A DNA stretch of 64,000 nucleotides from Ophiura sarsii (GCA_035610835.1 CM069448.1:3659607-3723606), one strand, 5' to 3'; positions 11,579 through 24,539 are shown, counted from the first letter of the stretch. Translations and numbers: made by a program. Notes: a model not told the origin generated them from the letters alone.

Positions 11579-13363
11579 ACAATTGTTGTGATACAGGTTG
11601 ACCCTAAGGTTAACCTCATGTGACACAATAATATCATTTCAATTGATATCCACCAGCTCCCAGTGCTCCAACAAACAAGGTTTTTTATATTCAGGATATG
11701 CTTTCCTTGGTATTCGTAATTGAGGGGAAAAATAACAGATGTTGGTTAATCCGTGCTTGTATGGAATCTTTTGCAATCCATCTCAAATGATGTACCCTTA
11801 TAAATAATAAATGTTCTAAAACCTTCACCACACACAAGAGGATAAATAGGTTAGCAAATTTGAGCAGACATGTTTTGTATCTTATGAGTTTGGTGGTATA
11901 TACAGCAGGGACAGGGGTATTCTCCTATAAAAAGGAATTTGCCAAAATACGTATGTATCAATGGGATTTCTGCAAATAAAATGCTAAAAGTATAACCAAA
12001 TGTTAGTGAGAAAAAATCAAGAGAAACATATGTCCAATAAAAAAGGTATCAATCAATAATGCTATCTTCAGTAGATTGTGTAAAAATCACTATGGTGTTT
12101 TTCACATATTACCTTGTTAGCATTTCTGGTAGCATGATTATTCTTAATTATTTCTAGAATATAGCATTTTTTATTTAGCTCCCATCCACATTGGATCAAG
12201 TAATATCAAAATGTAAATAAAATCAATCTATACGGAGAACTTAGTATCTCATTCTCCTGTCACGATATTGTTGCAATTCAACAATTAAACTCTGAGGATA
12301 AGACTAATGATACAAAACGCCACTTTTAAACATCATCCATTTAGGCAAATAGTTGAAATGATCATTCATGTGACAGATGTTTCTATTTTGTAATATCCCA
12401 TTTGTTCAATACTTTCTATGAACTAGCTATACATCTATCAGACCTTGTGGCAAAACTCATCATTGAAACGACGACAGTCTTATTAAGCTCAATCCCAATT
12501 TGGGTAAGAAGTTTTATCATCGCCCGAGAGCGAGTGTCACTCGTAAATGTGCTACTCTGAAAATCTTCAACCCCTAAAAAAATCAAGAAGAGAATTATTA
12601 CATGGCACCTAGTAGATCATTTATATAAATACTCGCCTATAGCCCTGTGACATGCCAGTGGGTATGTCATAACATGACAAGCCTATAACATAACGGCTTT
12701 TGTAATTTACTCGACCAAAGAAGCAAAAAGAGGGGGACAGATTCAAAAAGCTGATGAATTCAGAAGAAGAATAAAAATGCCCAGGGCCAAAAATGACACA
12801 GTCTCCCTCAGCACTGTGTTTTGATCATCAAAATTCAATAGCGGAGCTCTTTTCAAAACATGTAATTTGGACAAATTAGACAAGACAGGATCGTGCAACA
12901 ATCAATTGATGTATTGCTCCTATAACCCACTGCGGATATAGCGCTGAAAAGATTTCCCTAAACACACCATGGAAATCTATACACGCTTATTACGATGATG
13001 ATGATAGCGTTATCATGTTGCAGTAGTTTTCTTTTATCAGACTCTTCTTTAGAAAAATCAACTTTGCTGTGTCATTCGCATCTATTGTTTGATCACCACC
13101 CAGAAATAAGATCCAAGTTTCAGATTACGGTGAAGAGATACAACGCCAGCTATTCGTAGTTAGCTAATATTTGTGACAAGGCAAAGGCGAAGTCATACAT
13201 ACGCTACTTGCACGCAATCGCCATTGTATAATGAAAGCAGGGCTCTCCCCCCTCTTATCAGCGCGTTCAACCGCGTCACCCGATGCAAAGCTGCGTGAAA
13301 CCAAGGAGAACAGAAAGACTGAAATGAAGAACAGAAAGACTGAAAGGTAACTTTGAATATGTT
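11579..13363. other. Intergenic, no gene seen
   Basis: No supported exon. A half-dyad GCTATCTTCAGTAGATTG is at 12061-12078. The rest is AT-rich unique sequence. Confidence 0.5.
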
Positions 13364-13552
13364 CAGGTCTGGAAATAGCACCCACCCACCTGCCCATAGC
13401 GTGCAAAAGTACCTGACCGACTGGTGGGTAAACATTTTCAAACTCACAACGTAAATAGTTACAGGGGCTGGTGGAATATGTCGGGCAGGTGGTTTTTTGG
13501 GGAGTTACCTGCCTGACTGGCTGGTTGGAAAAAATCAGAAGTTCTAGCCCTG
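13364..13552. mobile_element. hAT-like MITE, diverged copy
   Basis: Begins CAGGTCTGGAAATAGCACC and ends with TTCTAGCCCTG; the interior matches the element at 6152. The flanking 8 bases (AATATGTT and AATGTTGT) are only partly alike, so the target duplication has decayed or the ends have drifted. A 135-codon open frame across this copy on the minus strand is a by-product of the repeat. Confidence 0.72.
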
Positions 13553-16500
13553 AATGTTGTTTCATAAACAATCAGATACGGTCAACAATTAGTTCACTTT
13601 CTGAACCTTGATGGTGTCAACTATTGATACAACTTAGAAACAGGGTTGACCACTTTGACCACTTGGTGCTACAAATTAAAGTGGTCAAAATTTGAGTGGT
13701 CTAAATTTAAGTGGTCAAAATTGACTCTAATTTGATAAATTGTGTGCGTAATTTGACCTTGTTATTTTAAGAGTGTAAAATCTGAGCACTATGATTGGAA
13801 ACAATTTTAGTATTGTTTTCTTTATTTTGTTTGCTTTGTCAAATCCAAATCTTGAGGCATTCACAAAGTGCAAGAGCAAAAAAAAATCATTAAAATAATT
13901 GAATTGAGAATGGGATAAATGCAATATATTTGTGCATGTACGTATGAGCAAATTATTCAAGTACCATCATAGAAATGCTACTACAAATTGAAATGTTTAC
14001 GTTGTTAATATGATAACATTTTAATTTTTTGAACCGAATATGATGAAAGTGGACATGTCCAATCACGTCTTGTAGTTTGGTGGTCAATCACCCCTGTTAT
14101 GTTACACAAATCTGCTCGATACTTTATCCTAAACCTTAAGGTGCCCCCTCCCCCCAAGTTTTATTGGCATTACAGGCTTAAAAAAATTAGGTTAGGTAGG
14201 TAGGGATTTTTAAGTCACTGCAGTGCCATTCAAAATACCCATAAGTGCAAGTTAATATAAACAACACAATAAACAGGGAGAATGAGGGCGCTGCCATGAC
14301 GATGTAGAATGGTACACTTTCGTACTTATGTTTTATGCAAAATCTCAATTTTCAGGGAGTACTGCTTTCAATGTTTTTTTCATGCAGAAAAAAAGGTTTA
14401 GGGTCGAGCTAAATTTTAGGGCCTAATCAAATATTCCAATATTTGGCTTTGAACATCATCATAATTGCTGCATATTGTTTGTATCATATCTACTGTAAAA
14501 AAAGTTTAGAAAAACATATATGGATTGAAAACACAAATCATTTTGTTGCCAAACTGACAATACAGTTGGTTAAGTACACAAGCCATTAGTCCACAGTCCA
14601 CACGTTCATAAAAGGTAGAAAAATACACTATGGATAGCAAATATAATAGTTAAAAATGTGCGTATGTAGAGCTAAAAAAGAAAAAAATTCAATGGTAAAT
14701 AACAGTGGAGGCATTCACCTAGATCAAGTCCATGGTCGCTGTTTGGTGCCTTTTCTTCTTTAGCAGAAACTAGTGCCAATCATGCTATCTACTGAAGATA
14801 GCACACCTGCAGCACAGTGTCAATCCATATATCGTACACAGCATCACAACGTAACCAATCACGTATTGGGGGCAGCATACCTCGTTATTACCTGGTAAAT
14901 GCTAAATCCCAACGTGCTAGTGCAGGTATTACATGTTGCAATAGAGGAATACATAATGGAGATGGCGTACATCAATTAGTGTTGCTCATACCAGAGTCAG
15001 TAGCAACATTGACAAGTCAATAGACAGATTTTCGATAAGGGGTAGCAGTTCTATAGATTGCCTCGATGCAATCAAGACATTGATGCAATCAACCAGCTAT
15101 TCAATCACCTTGTAGGCAGAGGCAGGCTGGCTATTGGGGCTATTGCCCAATGGGGCAATTGGCTCAGGGTCACTTGGGTTGTTCAATAAGTAAATAAACA
15201 ACAAGCAAAATAGGGGTTCTGACCCTTCCAAATCAGCTTAAATGCAAGGTTTACCTGGTGTTTCACCCCCTGGACCCATCAATGGTCCTTCAGTGAGCCT
15301 CTGGACACATGTTGTGATGCTTGTACTTTACACTCCATGATTTAAGTGAGGTTGAATAACAATTGCCCTAGCCGTTTTTATTTTCTAGTCCGCCCTGCTT
15401 GTTGGGAGATAGAATTGCTTTTGGCTATGCCACTACAGTGACAACACAATACAAGAGGAGAGAGAGAGTGGAGGGAGACATCCTTGTGTTAAACTTTGCC
15501 TTCCTCTACGATTTACCCCAGAAAAGCGTGTCACTTAATGCCCTATATAGTATACAGGTAAATTAGCCCAGGGAACTCAGTACAAATGGCCATTTGTGAA
15601 ACATGCCTCAGTAACATCATATTTATATACATGGGTCTTTGGTAGCAAATTAGTGCACTTTGGACAGATAATTATTTTTTAGGTGATTTTTCAATTTTAT
15701 TCATCTATTTACTTGGGTCACATTTGAACTTGAGCAAAATTAATATAAGTGCCTCCTTCAATTGGATCTATAACCAACAGATAGCAGAATGTTTATCAAT
15801 ACTTAGGACATGGGGACTGGGGAGATCAACATTTGGTTTATGTTCTTTCTACTAACAACCACCACCCGCAAACATACACATGTCCCAAAAATATTAAGAT
15901 ATGATAAATAAAACAAAAATCACACTTTGGAGATAAAATCAACAAAGTATATTCCTAATTTAGCTAATACCTCTTCTACCATTGCTTCCTCATTTCCTTT
16001 GAAGCATCCCAAGATATAAGACTGATGATTAACTAGCACACATAATAATATAATTATAAGTCATCCGTTTCCCAGGACGAACCCACTACTAGGGTGTCCT
16101 ACCCGCTGCGGGCTTATTTACAGAAGTGCTATTATTTCCACAATTGAAAATCCTAATGCTGGCATCAAGTAGTTGATAAATTGGTTTTAAAAGGCATCGA
16201 TACTCTCCAACGGTATCCCATATTCATTAATGCAACAATATTTTTGCATCATCATCAGTCAGCACCATCCTTGATATAGCGTGTGTTATTACGTTAAACT
16301 TGTTGAGGGCACTCTCCATCGTTTCCACGGCACCTTTGAAAGGTAGCCACGTTGCGGGTTATTTACCGACATATAAGAACAAATTCAGGCCTCGTGATGA
16401 GATTGCACCGTTTAGAATTACTAGCCGGTAACGGGTTGATTTGATTTTAGTATCATGCCCCGGGGGTCTATAAGTACTCAGGGCAGGGCCTCGAGGGATG

Positions 16501-17274
16501 TCATCGTTGGTCTCGTGTAAGAAAATTGACATTTTGCATCACCCTCTACCGGTATGCTGCTACATCTTACCCAACAGCAATCATTTCCTGGAATACACTT
16601 TGAAACTTCGTTAAATTTCCTGGGAAAAACACAGTTTTATAACCAATTTATTTCGAAGAAGTATTAAATTGCATAGCGGATCAAGCTAAGTTTCTGTTCC
16701 AAGTACAGATGTCCTGGAATTAAATCTATGAAGAAAACCAAAAATAAATATGCGTAATTCCTCATTTTATATTTAAAAAGAATTTTTGAAAATATTAACT
16801 CATTCCAGTAAAGGCAATGCTTTCAACAGTTACAATAACAACAGCAAGGCCTTTCTAGGAAAAAAATCAAAAATAGTTTTCCATGATTCAAAGTGTTATT
16901 GTTTTTCACTTTATTGACCGTAACGGTTATGCAGATCCCTCATTTTTGCAGCATATTGTTAATTGTCCATGGGTTTACGTTAAGATTTGCTTAGGCGATG
17001 GAAAAAACCCTGTTCTACTGGCAAACGGACCTCTCCGGTAGAGTTGGTTTTATTTTCTAATTTTTGGTGAATGTCTTGGTAAATCTTTTAAAAAAATCAA
17101 AAATGCCAAACAAATTCAAAGTTTCAAGAAATAAATATTAACATCTCAAATTCTAAAGTGTGTGTTGATGGAGTTAATTGAGGATGAATACACATTGGCA
17201 ACATTGGGGATGGACCATGTTGTGGATGAAGCTACAATAGCAACGAGCATGGAGCAAGTTGGGAATGGAGCAAT
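13553..17274. other. Intergenic with repeat fragments, no gene seen
   Basis: Contains a GTGGTCAAA-type repeat cluster at about 13640-13730 and the right end of a CACTCTTAA-type MITE ending near 13777 (TTTTAAGAGTGTA). It also has one perfect copy of the 19-bp dyad at 14784-14802 and, at about 16992-17045, a fragment of the CCCTGTTCTAC-ended repeat family. No exon with convincing splice signals was seen. Confidence 0.5.
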
Positions 17275-17594
17275 CTAAGGCCAAACAAAGAAGAAGGTCT
17301 GTCTCAGAAACATTGTGCAAAAAAGCTAAGTGCTGTGCGATTTTTTTTAAAAATTTTTTTTAGAAAATAGGCTATGAGGTATGCACTTTTTTTGTTGTTG
17401 CTTATCCAAGCTTACGGAGAACTTTTTTTTTTTTTTAATTAAAAAAAAAAATTAAAAAGAAGAAGAAAAAAAAAGAAGAAAAAAGAAGAAAAAAAGAAAA
17501 AGAAAGAAGTTTTTTAGCCCCCAGCGCATCGATCTACGCGCCGTAGCTCATTTCACATACCAATGTGGGCGGGCTTCTTTTGTTTGGCCTAAGG
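17275..17594. mobile_element. MITE with CTAAGGCCAAACAAA terminal inverted repeats
   Basis: Left end CTAAGGCCAAACAAAGAAG at 17275 and the inverted right end CTTTTGTTTGGCCTAAGG at about 17577-17594. The interior is low complexity: a T-run, an A-run and a GAAGAAAAA-type purine tract at about 17415-17510. Confidence 0.65.
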
Positions 17595-17955
17595 AAGAGA
17601 GCAAGCATGGGGGAGAATGGGAGCAGATTTAGAAAGGAGCAATCAGTGTATGTATGTGGAATTTGCATAAGGCCAACAAAAAACAAGGTCTGTCTCACAT
17701 ACATTTGGGAAAATAGCAATGCAATATGTGATTTGTTTAACAAAAAAAGCTATGCTAAATGCAGAAATTATTTCTTATTGTGTTTTGGCCCACTTCTTTT
17801 TCCCCTTTCGGAGCAATTTTTTCATTTTTTTCAGACAACTAAAAAATGCCCAACACAGGGCTCATTGCACAGAGTTATACGGCACAAGTGACTCCACATA
17901 CTTATGCGTGCGGGATAGACGAGACAGATTTGTTTTCCTTGGCCTAATTAAACCT
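17595..17955. repeat. Second, diverged copy of the GGCCAA-ended repeat
   Basis: GCATAAGGCCAACAAAAAAC followed by AGGTCTGTCTCACATAC near 17665-17703 parallels the start of the element at 17275. The sequence at about 17915-17948 is the inverted form (GACAGATTTGTTTTCCTTGG). The flanking GAGCATGG/GCAAGCATGG text before both copies is also similar, so the region looks like a partial tandem duplication of the element. Confidence 0.5.
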
Positions 17956-20900
17956 CTGCGGTTTAACGTTTAGGTCGTTGTATGGATTTAAATCATATAA
18001 CAACTTCATATTGATGACATTGTTGTGCAAGTCTAAAGCTTATAGAGGAATCGTCTCAGTATGAAAACCAGTATTGCTATCAGCAATTGCACCATCTCCT
18101 GTCACCATTGAATGCTGAACAAAAATATTTTAAAAACTCATCCATTAATTTAAAGGATTTTTGAATTGAAGCACTTGGCGAAGGTAACTAATTCTATAAT
18201 TTAGAAAGAACAGGTACGTATTCCTCTGATTACTCTTTCCCATCAGACCTCAATGACATCTATTTTGATCAACTCTAATGTATTAGAAGCTCTGTGATGT
18301 ATGCTTTCTTAATATAATAAATAGTACCTTCCTTCATGTATGGATGACGCGTCAATGATAATTAGAACCTGTCCGTAACAAATACAGAGATGGTGTACCA
18401 TTCACTCTTTCTACGAAAATACAATTGTACTCAAATTTGCTTACAATAACAAATTCCACTGACTAGCGCAGGCTCCCACGGGCAAAAGCCTCCTTGTTTG
18501 ACAATCGTGCGCCACAACGACTCTCACGATTTCACAAGAAAACGTTCAGTTAACCATATCGCATCTAATAATGATGCAGCACAGGCGCCCCCTAGGGTAT
18601 AAAGGTAGTGTCAGGATTGCGGAGGAGTAATACAACTACGGAGAAGACTTATAGGGACCACATACGGTGTAAAAATTGTTTGCTTGGGGTAATGGGCAAG
18701 ATAAATAAGGTTTCATCAGGCGCTGCATTTTCATTCCATCTCAACTACCTTGTTTTACTATTCCTTACAGCATGACAATGTTCAATGTTCAGATCAAATA
18801 AAAATATCAATTAAAGAAAACTATTGAATTCTAACAATTCATGATTGTTTGTGTAATTTTTACCTGATTTCAAGTTAAAAATGTTAGGTTGATGCAATAC
18901 GGGTCCATTAGTTTTACCATACACACAAATATTTTTTTCCAGAAACCTTCCCCAATTGTCAAGGTCTATCTCAAGGATTACTGAACCAATACTAGACATG
19001 TTTGTACTTATTTCAATGCATTTCTCATGGTGATTCCAAATATGGTAATGAAATTCAATCATTTTGACATTTTTGAAACATTTTGTGAAATTTTGGAATG
19101 TTGTCTGCAGACACCTGCCGCGTGGAAAGTGTTATGGTTAGTCCTATGTTACATCCAACCAACTATTTTTAGAGACTTCCATCCTCTACTCATCTGGTCA
19201 GTTATACCGATGCAAAATCACATTTGGGGAGATGAATTCCCCTGAGGGCGCAGTGGAGCCCTGGAGCGCAGCCTCGCATCGAGGCAAGAGAGTGTAGTGG
19301 TACGCGGCACTCAGGTGCAACCATGCGAAACCAGACGGAAGTGATGCCATTAACGGATTGCATGGATACGGTGGTGTCAGCATATGATAGATGCTTGTGT
19401 TAACTCTTGGTCTACCAATACAGTGATACAGTAGTTATATCGCTGACAAACTACCATATCAATAGATTCAGACAGCCTTCAATGACCTAATGACTGGTGG
19501 TCAATTTGTACGCAACTTTCTCCAAATAAATAAGCCCCCCCCCCACCCCCAAGACTGATCGTACTGGAACTCAACATATACATTCAACATGCTCACTGAG
19601 ACTTGAAAGTAATACAAATGCATATCTCTGATTTTTTCTTCTTCGCCTTCCGCGATTTTGTTAGTGAAAATTGTGTGCAAATGTTGACTTATCTGGTTGA
19701 GTTGATCCCGGTTTGCTTGCATAGGTACGTTGTGTCATCGGTCGTCATCTTGCCTTACCACTTACATAGTAGAACTAACTATCTGTAAATATCTTGAGGG
19801 TTTGTATGCTCTATTCCCATGGGACGGTTAAAAGGCCGTCTCCGAAGGCAGGATTTATTTATTCCCGAGGGCATTAAGAATCCTAACCCTATAAAAAATA
19901 CTACAGGAGGATGGATTGGGATGGGATGGACGGAGGTTGGTGGCATGTATGGCCCTCTACTTTTGGAAACACTTGGAAAGTTACACCTATGGAAGTACTC
20001 AAAATGAGCACGGTAAAATAACATGCCTTAAAGCCTGTCTTTTCCCCCATAAGGGTAAGAGCCTGTCTCTTCCTCGAGGGTAAGAGGAACTCTATGAAGA
20101 TTTGGCATCCTGTGACATCACTTTGCACATGGAGTAAAGCTGTGCACCAGTGGCGAGACCAAAGGGAGATAAGCCCCCCCCCCCCCCCCCCCCCTCCACC
20201 TCTGACTATCATTCGGTTTGGTTGAATGCACCCATTCGGATAAATTGAGGGGAATTTAAGTGGTTTTACTCAATTTCTATATCCAATTTCATAACATCAT
20301 TCGGAGGGAATCAAAACCAAATTTAGTATAAAAATAGCAAGTTTTTGCGGGCAACACATGCATGTCAAGGAATATCATTTTAAGCCTGTTTAAATAGTGA
20401 CTAAAAATGTGTGTGCTATTTACACATGTTTTCAGGGAACAGATAAGCGTAATCAGCCAATGGTGTATTTGGCCGGGAGTGGAGTTCCTGCCCCCCCCCC
20501 CCCCCCCCCCCACTGGTGTAAAGTCATTCGGCCAGGAGTGGAGTTCTTGCCAACCCCCACCACCACATAATATCCTGGACATGCCACTGCTGCGCCCTGT
20601 GGATCAAGCTTAATCAGTTCAGGGCATTACAGTAGACATTGTCAAAGATTCCTATTAGAACAGTATAGTTCCAAGTTAGGATGATGGACAAGGGTTAGAA
20701 AGTATATCCCAATTTACTTTTTAAAAACATATAGGATGAAAAGTGGGCCACAGTTCATGAATTTTGTGGAAAAATCAGCTTTTGAGAGGTAGAAAACCAT
20801 TTACCATTTCTTCCTTCAACATTCCCCGGAATCAAATGGTATCAACTTGTACATTTGTGATGTAATTCTTCACATTCCTTTCCCAAATGAATGCATAGAT

Positions 20901-21100
20901 AAACGAAAAATGGAATTGCCTGGTATAAAAAAGATCTTATTATTTGTACATCATGCTGATGCCAAGACTAACCCTTACGCAGCCCTAAACCCCGTGAAAC
21001 CCATTTGAAAACGATGCTGGCACCATGTGTCGCCTCAGACTATCTCGCCGGGCGCTCACGGCAGGTGATAAATGTGCACGAAATTATTAATTACGGGCAT
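17956..21100. other. Intergenic with C-tracts, no confirmed gene
   Basis: No supported exon. Contains a TATA-like site (see 18598), C-runs at 19535-19544, 20174-20194 and 20491-20511, and a local duplication around 20470-20560 (GGAGTGGAGTTC(C/T)TGCC on both sides of a C-run). Open frames crossing the C-runs are artefacts of homopolymer codons. Confidence 0.5.
18598..18603 (+). promoter_or_regulatory. TATA-box-like sequence
   Basis: TATAAA in a locally GC-richer stretch (CGCCCCCTAGGG just upstream). About 90 bases downstream an ATG (18692) opens a 27-codon frame with a hydrophobic stretch (LNYLVLLFLTA), resembling a signal peptide but ending in TGA. A transcription start near 18628 is possible. 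No further exon could be linked, so this is a weak candidate only. Confidence 0.2.
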
Positions 21101-21178
21101 GTGACCCCCTGGCCGAGTGGACTATTAAAGACAGTGTATTCCATGCTGGCGGTCCTGGGTTGGAATCCCGTCACTGCA
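21101..21178 (+). repeat. tRNA-like sequence (SINE head or tRNA pseudogene)
   Basis: Starts GTGACCCCCTGGCCGAGTGG, which includes an A-box-like TGGCCGAGTGG, and carries a B-box-like GGGTTGGAATCC. The 5' GTGAC can pair with GTCAC near the 3' end, mimicking an acceptor stem. The T-loop departs from the usual GTTCGAATC, and the anticodon arm could not be placed with confidence, so a functional tRNA gene is unlikely. Confidence 0.5.
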
Positions 21179-22184
21179 AAGTCCAGTTTTTTCCGCCAAA
21201 TTTCGCCCATTTCCACCCTGCATAGTTTTTCAACATATCCGTCCAAAAAGTGTTAGGGTTAAGCTATGAAAAATGTAATACAATACAAGTCCAAATTTGT
21301 CTTAATGTAACCAATATTGCATGCATGTCTTTCCTGCACACCACATTTGTTTGCTCTCTAATAGATGAACATTCTCTGCTGTGAATAAAATATGATTAAT
21401 CCACCTGTCAAAACGATGCCGGCGATGTCAATATCATTCCTCAGCCATCAATGCATTAACGGTGCTTTTTACCCTTCCCCAATTCTAAATATCAGGCTGG
21501 CTTTAATCAATTCTTGGAAATACAACTCAAATATGTCATGTTTGTTGGTTATATATATAAATTCTTAGTAGTAATCCATAAATATCCTGCAATATTGTGT
21601 TTTGCTACAAAATTAAGCATACAATGTTTGATGAAGGAAATGGTTGGTGTTTTCCCTTTCATTTTCCCTAATCTCTCCTCTTTCTTTCTGCACTGAATAA
21701 AAAAGTTCAGCAGAAATGGTATTCAAAGTTCAGACAAATCAGTGTGAGTCGGTCAATGTTAACTCTTATCGTTGAAAGAATTTGATTTTTTTTTTAAATC
21801 CAAAAATCATGTCATCAATACTGGTTGGTTTAATGACAAGCCATCACACATGTCAAATAACGGTGATTCAGCTTTCCATTCCCTCCCTCTCACTCACATA
21901 CTCGATATTGATAAGAAGTCATAACTCTTCATATCGTATCATATTAGATACAGGATTTGAAGAGGTGGCAGCGAGGGTTTACCCAAACTGTCATCCTAAG
22001 CACTTGTTCTCTCATCACATTGACACGGGCGGGCAGTAAATTGTAAGAAGACTAACACGAGTCAATTAGTTCATGGCAACTTGCACTGATGGTCTTAAGA
22101 TATTCCTAGTCAATTAGTTCATGGTATCTTTCACTGATTGTGTAAAGATTTTTATCATAAAAAGCATTCTGTACTATTGCATTT
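21179..22184. other. Intergenic, no gene seen
   Basis: AT-rich sequence without recognised exons or repeats, apart from being downstream of the tRNA-like segment and perhaps including the body of that SINE. Confidence 0.45.
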
Positions 22185-22502
22185 GTAAGCGCCGCCAAAC
22201 GTGGACCTGTATGTGTTAAAACACCTTTAACCGTGGACGTTTGTCAACCGTGGACGTCCGCAGTTGACATAGGCTTTATCTGAGCTCAAGATGGTCGATA
22301 GATGGCGCTCGTCGAAATCTGGCCTATCTACAATAGGTCCGCAGTTGACGGTGAAACCTTTTTTTTCTTCTTAACATACACACGAACGTGTGTAAACACC
22401 ACCAAACGAGGACATTAATGTGTTTACACACCTTCAGCCGTGGACTATTTTAGGTCCACGGTTGAAGGTGTGTAAACAAGGTCCTCGTTTGGAGGCGCTT
22501 AC
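22185..22502. mobile_element. MITE with GTAAGCGCC terminal inverted repeats
   Basis: Left end GTAAGCGCCGCCAAACGTGG and inverted right end, which read outward is GTAAGCGCCTCCAAACGAGG. The inner part repeats the AACCGTGGAC and GTGTAAACAC motifs in both orientations, giving several nested hairpins. A partial internal copy (CACCACCAAACGAGGAC near 22400) suggests an internal duplication. No coding sequence. Confidence 0.78.
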
Positions 22503-23432
22503 GTGCATGGGTGTGTTCACTTGTGTACAGTTGCGATCGTAGTTGAAAACATTTTAAACGGCTTTAACACGGTGTTGAACCATGGAATTTACGAACCAAA
22601 AAACACTCAGCAATTAAGTTGTCGGGTCAGACCCCTACAGTTTGTTTCAACCTCTTCAATCCATGACTTTGATGTAATTAAGAATTGTATCACTCTGTAA
22701 CTTACAAGATCTTTACCATTATGATCACAAATGGAAATCTACAAGAAAATCTGCTTCCAGAGTAAAAATCAAGGATCCAGGGCGATATTTTTAAAAGATG
22801 AGGGCGTCATTTAAAAAAAGATCGTATAATATAACTTTAACCTTGACAATCCACTGAACCAAGACTTAACATGTTTGTACTCACTTGGTTGCATTTTCCA
22901 TTTAGATACCTAATAAGGTAATTTAAATGCGTAATATGCAAAGTCTTGGTTTGCTAGACAATTAGTATTAGTCTTAGTATAAAGTAATAGCTAGAAAAGG
23001 AGTGTACGGGAATGACAAATTGACCACGCCCTCACCGTAAGTCAATGGCGTGTCTCTCCTCATCTTTTGTCGCATCACTATTTACCATCTCCATAATTCC
23101 TGATGATATGCTTGCTATTAGTGGTACTCTATTGACAGACAGATTTCACCATCAGTTAATCTCAAGTCATTATTTTTGTTACAAGCGTGCTATTTGTTAA
23201 TTGGCTTGCAAACTGACACACAGACTATGCATGGTGTAAACATGTAATTGATATGGGGAGAAAATATGGTTAAACCAGATCTATTTAGTAATGACAAAGG
23301 CAACATGTATGGGTGGGGGTGCAAAGACTTATTTATATACTATCTTCAGAAGATAGCACCGGTGCACCTTATTTATGTTGTTTATAATCCCTAATCTGAT
23401 AGTAAGCCTGATCCTCCTAATTTCTCTTCAAG
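22503..23432. other. Region upstream of the cysteine-rich exons
   Basis: No exon was confidently identified. A variant dyad is at 23340-23357. Upstream exons of the gene at 23433 must lie in this or earlier sequence but could not be recognised. Confidence 0.4.
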
Positions 23433-23555
23433 GATTGGAAGTCATGTCTATGACCCACTGATCACCGTAACAGCGCCCTCAACCGGAACCATCCATGGGT
23501 CAGAAGAGGTCATTCTGATGAACTGTGCAGACCATAACACACGAAACTGTCAAAC
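23433..23555 (+). CDS. Internal exon, cysteine-containing protein of unknown family
   Basis: A 123-base exon bounded by a good acceptor (TTTCTCTTCAAG) and a consensus donor (GTGAGT). Only one of the three frames is open. It begins after one base completing a codon, reads IGSHVYDPLITVTAPSTGTI and continues to NCADHNTRNCQT, and ends two bases into a codon. Composition (few lysines, balanced polar residues, two cysteines with seven residues between) and codon choice differ clearly from the AT-rich flanks. The downstream exon at 24178 joins in the matching phase. An extracellular role is guessed from the cysteines. I do not recognise the family. Confidence 0.6.
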
Positions 23556-24177
23556 GTGAGTAAAATCTATTGGTTTTGATAATGATAAGGAGTGGAAGTG
23601 TTTATGCCATTTATAAGCTATAGCTGTTATTTCTCAGAATGAACACTTTACATGGAGTGTTAGAAATGACTTTTGCATACTAATTAAAAGCTCTTATCGC
23701 TCTACAAAATTTAAACCGTTCATTTTTCTTGAATCGGTATTGGGGTATTATAGTATATTGGGGATATTTTAATTTGAGAACAAAACACTTCAAGGTGACA
23801 AATAGATATTATGCACCAAAAAGGTTCAATACTTTTGTGACACATTTGTGTCTCATGGTTGTTTGTAGGCTTGCATGACCTGGTCGCCATTAGTCGGGTT
23901 GCAACCATTGGCGCTAGTCGCGACTACGACTATGTACCTCGCAATAGTCGACTAATAAAGCGTACTAAACATGCACACTGAATGAAGAAAAATAATCTGC
24001 CCCAAGTAATTATTACGATGCATGTGATGATATTATGCCACCTGAGATATTCCTAGGCAATTTAGTCTTTAAGCAAGAGGACAAATACAAGTATGAATCT
24101 CATCATATTCCAATTCCAAGATAAAACATTTGCCATCATTATCGCGAATTTTGACCGTTAAACCAAACATCTTTTAG

Positions 24178-24241
24178 ACTTTGGCGGCGCTGTGACTATG
24201 ATCATCCACCCGGGTATTGCCAGACACGTTGCATGCCTTGT
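24178..24241 (+). CDS. Internal exon, cysteine-rich segment of the same gene
   Basis: A 64-base exon between acceptor CATCTTTTAG and a perfect donor GTAAGT. Joined to the exon at 23433 it supplies one base to finish a split codon and then reads LWRRCDYDHPPGYC followed by QTRCMPC, ending exactly at a codon boundary. Across the two exons the cysteine spacing is C-x7-C-x6-C-x8-C-x3-C-x2-C, typical of a small disulphide-stabilised extracellular module. The intervening intron is 622 bases. Phase agreement of two independently found exons is the main support. Confidence 0.6.
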
Positions 24242-24462
24242 GTAAGTTATCTGTTCTTTAGTTGTGTCATACTGCCTTTTAAAATATGTTTAAAACTATT
24301 CTTGAGCATCAAAATTTCCTCAATGGTCGCCATTTGGTGGCGACTGGTCAACCAGGAAAAATCCTCCTGTCGTGCAAGCCTAGTTGTTTGTTTTAATGAT
24401 CAATTTCAATATGCAATACATTCTTTTTAAGCCATATTAACACTGTTTCTGGTTTGTTGTAG

Positions 24463-24504
24463 GATTTACAAACTCAAAAGATTTTTACCCTTCGACGAGA
24501 CTAG
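24463..24504 (+). CDS. Possible terminal exon of the cysteine-rich gene
   Basis: Follows acceptor TGGTTTGTTGTAG, is in phase with the previous exon (phase 0), and encodes 13 residues (DLQTQKIFTLRRD) before TAG. AATAAA lies at 24527-24532, only about 23 bases after the stop, followed by a GT-rich stretch. The 3' untranslated region would be unusually short, so the gene may instead splice onward beyond this point. Confidence 0.35.
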   Translation, partial: DLQTQKIFTLRRD

Positions 24505-24526
24505 AGTTTCAAATTTGTTAGTTTTT

Positions 24527-24532
24527 AATAAA
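24527..24532 (+). terminator. Possible polyadenylation signal
   Basis: AATAAA downstream of the candidate last exon at 24463-24504, with TTGGTTGT about 15 bases further on. It could be chance in AT-rich DNA. Confidence 0.3.
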
Positions 24533-24539
24533 CCAATTA

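Noticed and set aside
13164..13571. 135-codon minus-strand open frame
   Set aside because: A large part of it overlaps the hAT-like MITE at 13364-13552; no homology or splice signals.
20407..20613. Plus-strand frame with a proline run
   Set aside because: The proline run is the translation of a C21 homopolymer; no other support.
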